Shown here: positions 39,551 through 47,437 of the stretch, piece by piece | Position numbering within the stretch: the stretch's first letter is position 1 | Layout: each line of letters begins with the position of its first letter | Assembly: GCF_013349955.1 (NCBI RefSeq) | Contig: NZ_JABVXC010000001.1 | Coordinates: forward strand, 310,001 to 374,000 | Length of the DNA: 64,000 bases | Reading direction: 5' to 3' | Source: Onishia taeanensis | GTDB lineage: Bacteria; Pseudomonadota; Gammaproteobacteria; Pseudomonadales; Halomonadaceae | The notes under the pieces: model-generated | What the model saw: the letters and a program-made list of their open reading frames with translations, nothing else | Database searches by the model: none | Told to the model about the DNA's origin: nothing | Made by a program: the position numbers and the translations under genes

Positions 39551-40993
39551 ATGACCCGATCCGCGCTGGGCACCCTGCTGGCAGCGGCCCTGTTCATGCT
39601 CGTGGGCTGTGGCGAATCATCAGCTCCCACAGCACAACTGGCCGCTCCCGACGAGACGGGCATCCTCAAGGTAGCCACGCGCAACGGCGCCACTACCTAC
39701 TATTTCAACCGCCACGAAAATCCCGCCGGCCCTGAATTCGACCTGACACGTCGCTTCGCCGAAGATCGAGGCTGGGAGATCGAATGGTCGGTCTTTGATT
39801 CCACCTCCCAGGTGCTCGAGGCCCTCGAGGCCGGCAGGGTGCATTTGGCCGCCGCGGGGCTGACCCAGTTGCCCAGCCGGGATCAGCGCTTCACGCCGGG
39901 ACCCGGCCATACCGGTATCGTCGAACAGCTGGTCTGCCACCGGGACATGCGACCCCTGCCCCGCCAAATCGAGGAGTTGACCGGCGTGGAGATTCGCGTC
40001 ACCGCAGCGTCAAGCTACTCCCAGCAGCTCACCTCGCTGGTCAATGAACAGACCGGCATCAGCTTCGAGGAAGACCCGCGCTCCACCGAGGTGCTGCTGG
40101 AAGCCGTGGCCAACCGAACGCTGGACTGTACCGTCGCCGACTCCAATATCGTCAGAGTGGTGCGTCGCCACTTCCCGCACCTGGAAGTCGCCATGAACCT
40201 GACCGCCGGCAGCACCCTGGGCTGGTACCTGCCTAACGGACTGGAGGCGCTGGCCGACCAGGCAACAGACTGGATGGATAGCGACGCCGGCCACGCTGCC
40301 ATCGAGGCAATGAACGAGCGCTACTACGACTATATCGGCGAGTTCGATTTCGTTGACCTGCGAGCCCTGAACCGTCGCATCGACGACCGATTGCCGAACT
40401 TCATCGACCTGTTTCTCGAGGCAGAGAGAAGCACCGGCATGTCGGCCGACCTGCTGGCCGCCCTGGCCTATCAAGAGTCCCACTGGGACCCCAGCGCCGT
40501 CTCCCCTACCGGCGTGCGCGGCATCATGATGCTGACCCGCAACACCGCCGAGTCGCTGGGCGTCGCCAATCGCCTGGATCCCAAGGCCGCCATCGACGGC
40601 GGCGCCCGCTATCTGGCCGACCGCCATGCGCGACTGCCCGAGGATATTCCCGAACCGGACCGCACCTATCTGGCGCTTGCCAGCTACAACATTGGCCGCG
40701 GCCACTTGCTGGATGCCCGCGAACTGGCTCGCAGCCTGGGCAAGAATCCGGATTCCTGGGAAGACATGAAAGAGATACTCCCGCTCAAGGCCGACAAGCG
40801 CTACTACCCGCAGACGCGCTACGGCTATGCCCGCGGCTACGAGCCGGTTCACTACGTCAAGCGCATCCGCAACTACATGGACATCATCGCCCCTGCCATC
40901 GACCCGTATGAGCTTGCCGAGGCCGACACGCAGGCGGCACAGGCGCTGTCCGAGGATGCCTCACAAGCCCCCAGAGCATCGCAGGACGGCTGA
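39551..40993 (+). CDS. Lipoprotein MltF-like lytic transglycosylase
   Basis: A 480-residue paralogue of the product at 18961. The signal peptide ends in the lipobox LVGC (Cys20), predicting an outer-membrane lipoprotein. A solute-binding domain (about 35-270, VATRNGATTYYFNRHENPAG) precedes the SLT domain with catalytic Glu in AYQESHWDP and SPTGVRGIMML. ATG 39551 follows AAGGAG by 7 nt. It is divergent from a diguanylate cyclase, and the first copy overlaps one, so both pairs link cell-wall cleavage with c-di-GMP. Confidence 0.9.
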   Translation: MTRSALGTLLAAALFMLVGCGESSAPTAQLAAPDETGILKVATRNGATTYYFNRHENPAGPEFDLTRRFAEDRGWEIEWSVFDSTSQVLEALEAGRVHLAAAGLTQLPSRDQRFTPGPGHTGIVEQLVCHRDMRPLPRQIEELTGVEIRVTAASSYSQQLTSLVNEQTGISFEEDPRSTEVLLEAVANRTLDCTVADSNIVRVVRRHFPHLEVAMNLTAGSTLGWYLPNGLEALADQATDWMDSDAGHAAIEAMNERYYDYIGEFDFVDLRALNRRIDDRLPNFIDLFLEAERSTGMSADLLAALAYQESHWDPSAVSPTGVRGIMMLTRNTAESLGVANRLDPKAAIDGGARYLADRHARLPEDIPEPDRTYLALASYNIGRGHLLDARELARSLGKNPDSWEDMKEILPLKADKRYYPQTRYGYARGYEPVHYVKRIRNYMDIIAPAIDPYELAEADTQAAQALSEDASQAPRASQDG

Positions 40994-41001
40994 AGAAGGC
41001 A

Positions 41002-42006
41002 TCAGAAGCCGCGCAGTACGATCTTGCCGCGCCCCTTGCCGGACTCCAGCAGCGCATGGGCGCGCAGCAGGTTCTCGGCGTTGATGGTGCCGAACTCTTC
41101 GGCAAGGGTGGTGGTCAGCTCGCCGCGGTCGACCATATCGGCGACTCGCTCGAGCAGCCGGTGCTGTTCGATCATATCCGCCGTCTGGAAGAGTGAACGA
41201 GTGAACATGAACTCCCAATGCACCGATACGCTCTTGCGCTTGAACGGCATGATGTCGAAGGACGCAGGATCATCGATCACCGCGAGTCGGCCCTGAGGTG
41301 CGATCAGCTCGGCGACCGCGGCCAGGTGCTGGTCGGTATGGGTCAGGCTCGCCACATAGTTCACGGGAGGAAGGTTGGCGGCTTTCAGCTCGTCGACCAG
41401 CGACTGATGGTGGTCAATGACATGGTCTGCGCCCAGTTCCTGAGCCCAGGCACGGGTTTCCGGCCTTGACGCAGTCGCGATCACGGTCAGGTCGGTAAGC
41501 TGCTTGGCGAGCTGGATCATGATCGAGCCCACGCCGCCCGACGCGCCGATGATCAGCAGCGAGCCGGCGTTTTCCTTGGGCACCTGCAGGCGATCGAAGA
41601 GCATCTCCCAGGCGGTGATCGTGGTCAGCGGCAACGCCGCCGCCTCGGCAAAACCTAACGATGTCGGCATCCTGGAGACGATGCGCTCATCGACCTGATG
41701 GAACTGCGCATTGGTGCCGCTGCGATCGACGGCGCCGGCGTACCAGACCTTGTCGCCGGGCTGGAACAGGCTCACATCCTCACCGACGGCCTCGACCACG
41801 CCGGCGGCATCCCAGCCCAGCACCTTGTACTCGCCGCCCTCGGGCGACACGTTCTGACGAATCTTGGTATCGACCGGATTGACCGAGACGGCCTCGACGC
41901 GCACCAGAAGATCGCGCCCCTGGGCCTCGGGGGTCGGCAGCTCGATATCCTCGAGCGCTCCGGCGGCAGTAACCGGCAGCGACTGCTTGTAACCAACGGC
42001 TTTCAT
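41002..42006 (-). CDS. Zinc-free medium-chain oxidoreductase (quinone-reductase-like)
   Basis: A 334-residue MDR protein of the zinc-binding-alcohol-dehydrogenase-family label, but lacking zinc ligands. It has VSVNPVDTKIRQ, LGWDAAGVVEAVGEDV, the NADPH site GASGGVGSIMIQLAKQ and IATASRPE, like quinone oxidoreductases. ATG 42006 has AGGAG 6 nt upstream. The divergent HxlR regulator suggests control by electrophiles or quinones, as for QorA/QorR and YodB-controlled reductases. Convergent with the MltF-like gene, 8 bp apart. Confidence 0.88.
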   Translation of the reverse strand: MKAVGYKQSLPVTAAGALEDIELPTPEAQGRDLLVRVEAVSVNPVDTKIRQNVSPEGGEYKVLGWDAAGVVEAVGEDVSLFQPGDKVWYAGAVDRSGTNAQFHQVDERIVSRMPTSLGFAEAAALPLTTITAWEMLFDRLQVPKENAGSLLIIGASGGVGSIMIQLAKQLTDLTVIATASRPETRAWAQELGADHVIDHHQSLVDELKAANLPPVNYVASLTHTDQHLAAVAELIAPQGRLAVIDDPASFDIMPFKRKSVSVHWEFMFTRSLFQTADMIEQHRLLERVADMVDRGELTTTLAEEFGTINAENLLRAHALLESGKGRGKIVLRGF

Positions 42007-42072
42007 ATCGGGCTCCTATCGGCAGGTGTATTGCCGACCGAGTATAGGGGTACCATGGTGACGAACAAGTAT

Positions 42073-42086
42073 GCACATTCCTGTGC
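42073..42086. promoter_or_regulatory. Inverted repeat in the oxidoreductase/HxlR intergenic region
   Basis: GCACA (42073-42077) and TGTGC (42082-42086) flank TTCC, 67 bp from the oxidoreductase start. A possible operator for the divergent HxlR protein. Confidence 0.3.
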
Positions 42087-42128
42087 GGTAGTGACCTTTC
42101 CGTGCCTTAGTTCCCCTGAAACCCCTGG

Positions 42129-42144
42129 GTACACTTTTGTATAC
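42129..42144. promoter_or_regulatory. GTAC/GTATAC dyad, candidate HxlR operator
   Basis: GTACAC (42129-42134) and GTATAC (42139-42144) match at 5 of 6 symmetric positions around TTTT. HxlR-family operators are commonly short AT-rich dyads between divergent genes; binding here is inferred. Confidence 0.35.
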
Positions 42145-42174
42145 TGCAAGCAACGGGCAAGGCCCCGCCCCGTA

Positions 42175-42219
42175 ACACTCGACCAGGCGACACTCGAACA
42201 GGCGATACCCGAACATGGA
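42175..42219. repeat. 15-bp repeats running into the HxlR start codon
   Basis: ACACTCGACCAGGCG, ACACTCGAACAGGCG and a degenerate third unit ATACCCGAACATGGA follow without gaps. The third unit contains the HxlR ATG at 42215, and no Shine-Dalgarno sequence is present in front of it. Confidence 0.8.
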
Positions 42220-42583
42220 TCATAAAAACATGCGGCATCAGAGCTACGCCTGCAGCTTCGGCTGCTCCGTGGAAGCCGCCATCGAAGCCATCGGCGGCAA
42301 GTGGAAGGGCGTGATTCTCTTCCACCTGACGGATGGCACCAAGCGCTTCAACGAATTGCGCCGGCTGATGCCGTCGGTGACCCAGCGCATGCTGACCAAA
42401 CAGCTACGCGAGCTGGAGCGCGACGGCATCGTCCACCGGCACGTCTATGCCGAAGTGCCGCCCAGGGTCGAATACCGCCTGACCGCCTTCGGCGAGACCC
42501 TCGAGCCGATCCTCAAGGAACTGGAAGCCTGGGGCAGCCAGTACCTGGACAAACTATCGGCGCTGCGAAGCGCGGACGAATAG
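42215..42583 (+). CDS. HxlR-family redox-type regulator
   Basis: A 122-residue winged-helix regulator: AIEAIGGKWKGVILFHLTDG (23-42), RFNELRRLMPSVTQRMLTKQLRELERDG, then the VEYRLTAFG wing. Two cysteines near the N-terminus (Cys13, Cys17) recall the redox-sensing Cys of YodB, HypR and QorR. It diverges from a quinone-reductase-like gene, so a thiol-switch repressor of that gene is likely. ATG 42215 or 42230 could be the start; no ribosome site is obvious, and the upstream region is a 15-bp repeat. Confidence 0.88.
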   Translation: MDHKNMRHQSYACSFGCSVEAAIEAIGGKWKGVILFHLTDGTKRFNELRRLMPSVTQRMLTKQLRELERDGIVHRHVYAEVPPRVEYRLTAFGETLEPILKELEAWGSQYLDKLSALRSADE

Positions 42584-42771
42584 TAGGCACGGACGAACTG
42601 AGAGCAGTTGCTCACTTCTCAGAGCACGTCATTAAAGACATCGACGCCTCGGCACAACAACACAGTGCTGGATCAGCAGCCAAAACCCTGTATGCTGACC
42701 GTGCACCACCGACAGTCAATGGAGTAGGCATCACGATCGATCATTCTTACCAAGCCAGCACGGAGGTTTTC

Positions 42772-43083
42772 ATGAAGGTATATCGACCTGAATGGCAGTG
42801 CACGTTTAACGTAAACGAAGGCGTGGAAGAAACAGCCGGTTGGAAGGAACGCATCGCCTGGAGCATCAGGGCGCTTGCCAACAGGCTGGATGGTGGCGGA
42901 CGTACGATCCAGATTGACTGCGATGTGACCCCTCGGGTGAGCCAGGAAGACGTCGATGTTTGCCTGGGCAAAGGCTTCGAGGTGACGCATAGCCTGCTCA
43001 CCCAGCTTGCTCATCAAGCCGCCTGCGAAGACGTCATGCGTGACGCCAAGGCAGAGCTTTACGAGGAAAACACGCAGCATTGA
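42772..43083 (+). CDS. Hypothetical 103-residue protein
   Basis: I do not recognise it. It starts MKVYRPEWQCTFNVNEG, has no signal peptide or membrane helix, contains three cysteines (positions 10, about 60 and 85) and a charged helical C-terminus. ATG 42772 is preceded by GGAGG at 6 nt, a strong reason to believe it; the frame upstream is open by chance. It follows the HxlR gene by 188 bp and is probably separate. Confidence 0.6.
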   Translation: MKVYRPEWQCTFNVNEGVEETAGWKERIAWSIRALANRLDGGGRTIQIDCDVTPRVSQEDVDVCLGKGFEVTHSLLTQLAHQAACEDVMRDAKAELYEENTQH

Positions 43084-43836
43084 GGGAAGCGACTGGCGTG
43101 AACGCACTGGCCTGAAAGAGCTGGTGTGACAGAACCTGGCAAGAATGCAAGTTGCTCGTTCGCAAGTGAAGCAGAGCATCTGTTTGATCGCACAAGGCCC
43201 TCAGTACCGGGGTCTCCGCACCGGGTTCTCCACACTTGTTACACTGTACGTTAGCCATTGCACGTGAGCAGGGAAGCTGCGAAAGCGATAGCCGATAGAG
43301 AGTTAATCGAAGCAAGCTAGACCGCCACGACACCCCATTCAGCCACGCTGGATGGGGTGTTTTCGTTCTGGCCCTTGCAACCGCCGCCGTGTTGGGACCA
43401 GCAGCAATCCCGTCCCGATATGCAGCCAGGTGCCCAGGCGCTCGGCAAGCTGGCTCACCACTTCCCCCGCTCGAGTGGAGCCCATGAAATGGCTGAAAAT
43501 GATCTGGCCGATCACCATCTGTAAGCTGGCGAGTGGACGAGCCGGCGTCAACAAAATGTGCGGCAGGCCATGTCATGGGTGCGGTAAAAGAGCGCACTCA
43601 AGCCCTTGACGGTTGATTCAGATCAAGCGCGGGAGCAACATTCCTTCGCATGAGCTGCCCGCTAATTACCGCGCTGATAGCCAGTTTCGCCGTCATTCAT
43701 TTCGACATTTTTCGGTATCCGGCTCGCGGTCCTGTCGCCGACCAACGTGACGAAAGGTTGTTAAGAAAGCTTCAAGGACACCAGGGCAGTCAGTTTTCAT
43801 CACAGTGATGTGTCAGCGCATAAGGAGCCTAGTGAC
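43084..43836. other. Long intergenic region with repeats and an orphan terminator
   Basis: In 753 bp I see no supported gene. It holds three imperfect 14-bp repeats (43092-43133, ACTGGCGTGAACGC and relatives), two 14-bp repeats (43206-43233, ACCGGGGTCTCCGC type) and the terminator at 43331-43364. A 71-codon minus-strand frame (43339-43554) with TTG start and no ribosome site ends inside the terminator and is not called. The 3' part, from about 43600, is AT-richer and should hold the promoter of the gene at 43837. Confidence 0.55.
43331..43364 (+). terminator. Strong plus-strand terminator with no gene directly upstream
   Basis: CACCCCAT (43331-43338) and ATGGGGTG (43352-43359), with CAGC/GCTG inner pairs, end in TTTTCGTTCT. 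The nearest plus-strand gene ends 248 bp upstream, so it may close a long 3' end or an unannotated small RNA. Confidence 0.75.
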
Positions 43837-44490
43837 ATGCTGAGTATTCTGATCTTCTTCCTGATTTATGCCGGCGTTTCGATTGCCGTTTATCAGCTGT
43901 ATGACATCTATCATAGCCAGAACTTCGCTGACGAAGAGAAACGGGCACGCATCGGCGGGCAGGAAATTGAAGACCTGGCGCATCAGGCCAAGGAATACCG
44001 CGAAACCGGCTCATCAACGGGATTCATCAAAGGTGTGAAGGCCTTCTTCGGTAGCGACTTCGACCCGCGGATAGCGCTGGCCGCCTTCTCTCAAGGCGAC
44101 AAGCTCCCCAACGTGGAACCGCTGCTGCGCCGGAAAAGCAACATCACCTGCAACGGCAAGATCCGTATTCGTCATCCCTTCGGCATCACGACCAACCCGC
44201 CGACGAAGGACTCACGGGGCGTTGCTATCGCCCTCATCATCATCAACTGCCTGCTGGCCCTGTTCCTGGGGGGCCTTAGCGTCTACTCCATCGGCTACGA
44301 TGTACCGGCAGCCTGGATGCATGATGAATCGATCCTGATGCTGCTGATCTACGCGCTGATCCTGTTCACGCACTTGATTGCCAGAGCCGACAATTATCTG
44401 AGTGACCTCTATCAGATCGGCAAGTTGAATCGCCACTTCCCCGCCCGGCCGCTGAACCAGCAGCCGCAGGATGACGGCCTGTCTACGTGA
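43837..44490 (+). CDS. Hypothetical membrane protein
   Basis: Not recognised. The 217-residue protein has an N-terminal helix (ILIFFLIYAGVSIAVYQLY), a soluble middle (about 30-130) and two C-terminal helices (VAIALIIINCLLALFLGGLSV; ESILMLLIYALILFTHLIA). ATG 43837 follows AAGGAG by 9 nt. A strong terminator follows, so it is a single-gene unit. Confidence 0.8.
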   Translation: MLSILIFFLIYAGVSIAVYQLYDIYHSQNFADEEKRARIGGQEIEDLAHQAKEYRETGSSTGFIKGVKAFFGSDFDPRIALAAFSQGDKLPNVEPLLRRKSNITCNGKIRIRHPFGITTNPPTKDSRGVAIALIIINCLLALFLGGLSVYSIGYDVPAAWMHDESILMLLIYALILFTHLIARADNYLSDLYQIGKLNRHFPARPLNQQPQDDGLST

Positions 44491-44519
44491 GGCCATGCCT
44501 TTCTATCAATTGAGACATT

Positions 44520-44553
44520 ACGCCCCCCGACCACAGCGTCAGGGGGCGTTTTT
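44520..44553 (+). terminator. Terminator after the membrane protein gene
   Basis: ACGCCCCC (44520-44527) pairs with GGGGGCGT (44542-44549), followed by TTTT. It starts 30 bp after the stop. Confidence 0.9.
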
Positions 44554-44606
44554 GGATACGGCGAAACCGCCTGTTCAAGACAGAAAAACGCAGGAGTGCA
44601 GCACCG

Positions 44607-44822
44607 ATGCACAGGATCAACCCCGAAAAGCTTCAGCAAAGCAAGTGGACCGCCGTTGCGCCCAAGCACAAGGAAAAGCACTTCATGGTGACCAAGCTGG
44701 TGCGCGACGAGGAAGAAAAGGTGGTGCAGGTGGTACTGGAAGCCGTGCTCACCCGCCGGGAATTCACCCTGCCCTGGCAGGCGCTCAAGGATGACGAGAC
44801 CTGGCGGATGGGCTGGAAGTAA
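44607..44822 (+). CDS. Small Trp-rich protein, TIGR02450 family
   Basis: A 71-residue protein of the conserved family TIGR02450: it begins with INPEKLQQSKWTAVAP and KEKHFMVTKL and ends WQALKDDETWRMGWK, with Trp14, Trp57, Trp66 and Trp70. Function unknown. AGGAG lies 10 nt upstream of ATG 44607. Confidence 0.88.
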   Translation: MHRINPEKLQQSKWTAVAPKHKEKHFMVTKLVRDEEEKVVQVVLEAVLTRREFTLPWQALKDDETWRMGWK

Positions 44823-44843
44823 GCGCCCTGTATCGGCGCTTCT

Positions 44844-44869
44844 TCCCTCCGCCAGTTCCCTCCGCCAGG
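44844..44869. repeat. 13-bp tandem duplication
   Basis: TTCCCTCCGCCAG is repeated exactly (44844-44856, 44857-44869) between the Trp-rich gene and the end of the symporter gene. Confidence 0.9.
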
Positions 44870-44937
44870 CGGCAGTTCCACCGGGTGACGGGGGCTCCCA
44901 GCGTCTATCTAGAGGCCAGGAGCCGAATAGCCCGCCC

Positions 44938-46188
44938 TTAGGCCGTTGAGGCCGACGCCTCGGGCTGGGCAGTATGCTTGTCTTCCGTCCGGGAAATGAT
45001 CGAGGTGCCGACCAGATCCCCCGTGACGTTGAGCGCGGTGCAGCCCATGCCCACCAGGGCATCGATGGAGGCCAACAGCGCCACTGTTTCGATCGGCAGC
45101 CCCACCTGAGCGAAGACCGTCGCGATCATCACGATACCGGCCCCCGGCACCCCGGCGGTCCCGATCGAGGTCAGGGTACCGATCAGCACGATCTGGGCCA
45201 TGCTGATCAGATCCAGCGGCGCGCCGATCACATTGGCCGCGAACACCGCCGAAATCGCGATGCGAATCGCCGCGCCATCCATGTTGATGGTCGCCCCCAG
45301 CGGCAGGCTGAAGCCGTACAGGCTGCGCGCATGGCCGAGGCGACGTGAGGCATTCAGCGTCAACGGCAACGTGCCGGAGCTGCTCTGGGTGGCGAAGGCC
45401 GTGGCCATCGGCGTGCGGGCCTCGCGGAAGAAGGCGCGCAACCGAACGCCGAACAGCTTCATCAACACCCCGTAGACGACCAGCTGCGCCGCCAGCGCGA
45501 TGTAGAGCACCGCCACCATGTCACCCAGCGACAGCAGCGTTTCCATGCCCTGCTGGCCGACCGTCTTGGCAACGATCGCAAACACGCCGATCGGCACATA
45601 ATGGAGCACGCCGGACATGACCTTGAGGGTCACTTCGTTCAGTGCCTCGATCACGCCATACAGCCGCTCGCCGAGCGCGGCGTGGCTATCGGAGTTGCGC
45701 AGCATCAACAGCGCGATGCCGAATGCCATCGCCGTGAAGATGATGCCCAGCAGGTTGCCATCGACGAACGCCGCGACGATGTTATCCGGCACGATGTTCA
45801 GCAGCACGTTGGCGATACCCGGGTTATCGGGCACGCTGACCTGGGCGCTTTCATCCAGCGTCATGCCGCTGCCGGGGGCAAAGAAGGTCGCCACCGCCAG
45901 CCCGACCATGATCGCCAGCGCCGAGGTCACCACGTAGTAGCCGAACAGCTTACGACCCAAACGCCCCGTACTGCCAAGCGGCGCCTGGTTGATGCCGACC
46001 ATCAGCGTGAACAGCACGATCGGCACGATCAGAAACTTCAAGAGCCGCAGCAGCAGCTCACCAAAGGGCGCCAGCCACTGGGCGGCGTCCTGACCACCCA
46101 GCAGGCCAACGACCACACCCAGCACCAGCGCGATGCTGACGCGAAGAATCAGCGATGCCTCCATATAGGTGCGCAGCAGCGCTTTCAT
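44938..46188 (-). CDS. Dicarboxylate/amino acid:cation symporter (DAACS family)
   Basis: A 416-residue inner-membrane transporter of the GltP/DctA/SstT family. It has the serine-rich reentrant loop SSSGTLPLTLNA and the substrate/cation motif GATINMDGAAI, LIVPIVLFTLMVGI in the third helix, and the second reentrant loop with GTAGVPGAGIVM. Substrates are typically glutamate, aspartate or C4-dicarboxylates with Na+ or H+; a Na+-coupled role would suit a halophile but is not shown. The tail after residue 395 is a short charged stretch. Confidence 0.92.
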   Translation of the reverse strand: MKALLRTYMEASLILRVSIALVLGVVVGLLGGQDAAQWLAPFGELLLRLLKFLIVPIVLFTLMVGINQAPLGSTGRLGRKLFGYYVVTSALAIMVGLAVATFFAPGSGMTLDESAQVSVPDNPGIANVLLNIVPDNIVAAFVDGNLLGIIFTAMAFGIALLMLRNSDSHAALGERLYGVIEALNEVTLKVMSGVLHYVPIGVFAIVAKTVGQQGMETLLSLGDMVAVLYIALAAQLVVYGVLMKLFGVRLRAFFREARTPMATAFATQSSSGTLPLTLNASRRLGHARSLYGFSLPLGATINMDGAAIRIAISAVFAANVIGAPLDLISMAQIVLIGTLTSIGTAGVPGAGIVMIATVFAQVGLPIETVALLASIDALVGMGCTALNVTGDLVGTSIISRTEDKHTAQPEASASTA

Positions 46189-46319
46189 AACCTAGCTCCC
46201 ATCATGACGTTCCTCCCGAGCCCTCAACCAGCCGTGATGCTCACTGCCGGCGGCGGTGGTCGGTATTGTTAACGGTTAACCTCGCCCAGGGGTGAAAATT
46301 GGCAAAGCCACCAACAGGA

Positions 46320-46351
46320 CAGCGCCCACAAGGCATTCCTCATGGGCGCTG
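46320..46351 (-). terminator. Hairpin downstream of yghU
   Basis: CAGCGCCCA (46320-46328) pairs perfectly with TGGGCGCTG (46343-46351). No U run follows on the minus strand, so it is a weak or factor-assisted terminator. Confidence 0.4.
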
Positions 46352-46408
46352 GATGATTCAAAGGCCATTTGGCTGCCGCGCGATCATCGCGGCCGGCAGC
46401 GCTGGCCC

Positions 46409-46426
46409 CTAGTCCTAGTCCTAGCC
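46409..46426. repeat. Hexamer repeat giving three in-frame stops at the end of yghU
   Basis: CTAGTC, CTAGTC and CTAGCC (46409-46426) place TAG codons at 46421, 46415 and 46409 in the yghU frame on the minus strand. Loss of the first stop would extend the protein by only two residues. Confidence 0.85.
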
Positions 46427-47296
46427 TTGGCTTTCGAGCTTGTCCTGGGTCTTCAACTCGAAATCGCTTGGGTCGTGGCGCTCGTGGAGCTGCATCTCCG
46501 GCTCGCCGAAGGTGCGGTTGACCATCCGCCCGCGAGTGACCGCCGGGCGCTCATCGATCTGCTTGGCCCAGCGCAGCACGTGGGTGTATTCCTGCACCTG
46601 CAGGAACTCAGCGGCGTCATACAGCCGACCCAGCACCAGCTGGCCGTACCAGGCCCAGTTGGCGATATCGGCGATGGTGTACTCATCCCCGGCCAGGTAC
46701 TCGGACTCCGCCAGGCGACGGTCCAGCACGTCGAGCTGACGCTTGGTCTCCATGGCATAGCGGTTGATCGGGTACTCGAGCTTCTCCGGCGCATAGGCGT
46801 AGAAGTGACCGAAGCCGCCGCCCAGGAAGGGCGCGCTGCCCATCTGCCAGAACAGCCAGTTCAAGGTCTCGGTGCGAGCCGTCAGGCTATCCGGCAGGAA
46901 CTCACCGAAGCGCTCGGCGAGATACAAAAGGATGGCGCCGGATTCGAAGACCCGGGTCGCGGGCGCGGTGCTGTGATCCAGCAGCGCCGGAATCTTCGAG
47001 TTCGGGTTGATCTCCACGAAGCCGCTGCCGAACTGATCGCCATCACCGATGCGGATCAGCCAGGCATCGTACTCGGCATCCTTGTGGCCAAGCGCCAGCA
47101 GCTCCTCGAACATCACCGTGGCCTTCACACCGTTGGGCGTGCCCATGGAATAGAGCTGGAAGGGGTGCTTGCCGACCGGCAGCTCCTTGTCATGAGTCGG
47201 CCCGGCGATGGGCCGGTTGGTGCTGGCAAAGGTACCGCCGCTAGCCTTTTCCCAGGTCCAAACCTTCGGTGGAACGTACTCGTTGCCTTGGCTCAT
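46421..47296 (-). CDS. yghU: YghU-type glutathione transferase
   Basis: A 291-residue Nu-class GST, close in length to E. coli YghU (288). It has VPPKVWTWEKASGGTFASTNRP at the N-terminus, the thioredoxin-like domain with NPNSKIPALLD and FESGAILLYLAE (glutathione contacts), and the helical domain with GGGFGHFYAYAPEK and DIANWAWYGQL. These enzymes have disulfide reductase activity and bind two glutathiones. ATG 47296 has GAGGAG 6 nt upstream. Confidence 0.93.
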   Translation of the reverse strand: MSQGNEYVPPKVWTWEKASGGTFASTNRPIAGPTHDKELPVGKHPFQLYSMGTPNGVKATVMFEELLALGHKDAEYDAWLIRIGDGDQFGSGFVEINPNSKIPALLDHSTAPATRVFESGAILLYLAERFGEFLPDSLTARTETLNWLFWQMGSAPFLGGGFGHFYAYAPEKLEYPINRYAMETKRQLDVLDRRLAESEYLAGDEYTIADIANWAWYGQLVLGRLYDAAEFLQVQEYTHVLRWAKQIDERPAVTRGRMVNRTFGEPEMQLHERHDPSDFELKTQDKLESQG

Positions 47297-47316
47297 GAAG
47301 CGCTCCTCGGTATCGG

Positions 47317-47342
47317 ATGACGATATCAAATGACGGTATCAA
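47317..47342. repeat. 13-bp near-exact duplication upstream of yghU
   Basis: ATGACGATATCAA and ATGACGGTATCAA follow directly, with a partial third ATGAT. The array is 20 bp upstream of the yghU start, in its leader. Confidence 0.85.
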
Positions 47343-47437
47343 ATGATTTGGTTTACCCACCTAGGTGGGGGCACGTTAGCTTGCTATCAACCTGTGACAA
47401 AAATATAGCGTGCGATAGTTTCGCGCCGGAATCTACC

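Noticed and set aside
43339..43554. A 71-codon minus-strand frame with a plausible hydrophobic start
   Set aside because: TTG start without a ribosome site, and the stop lies in a plus-strand terminator. It might be gene debris but cannot be supported.
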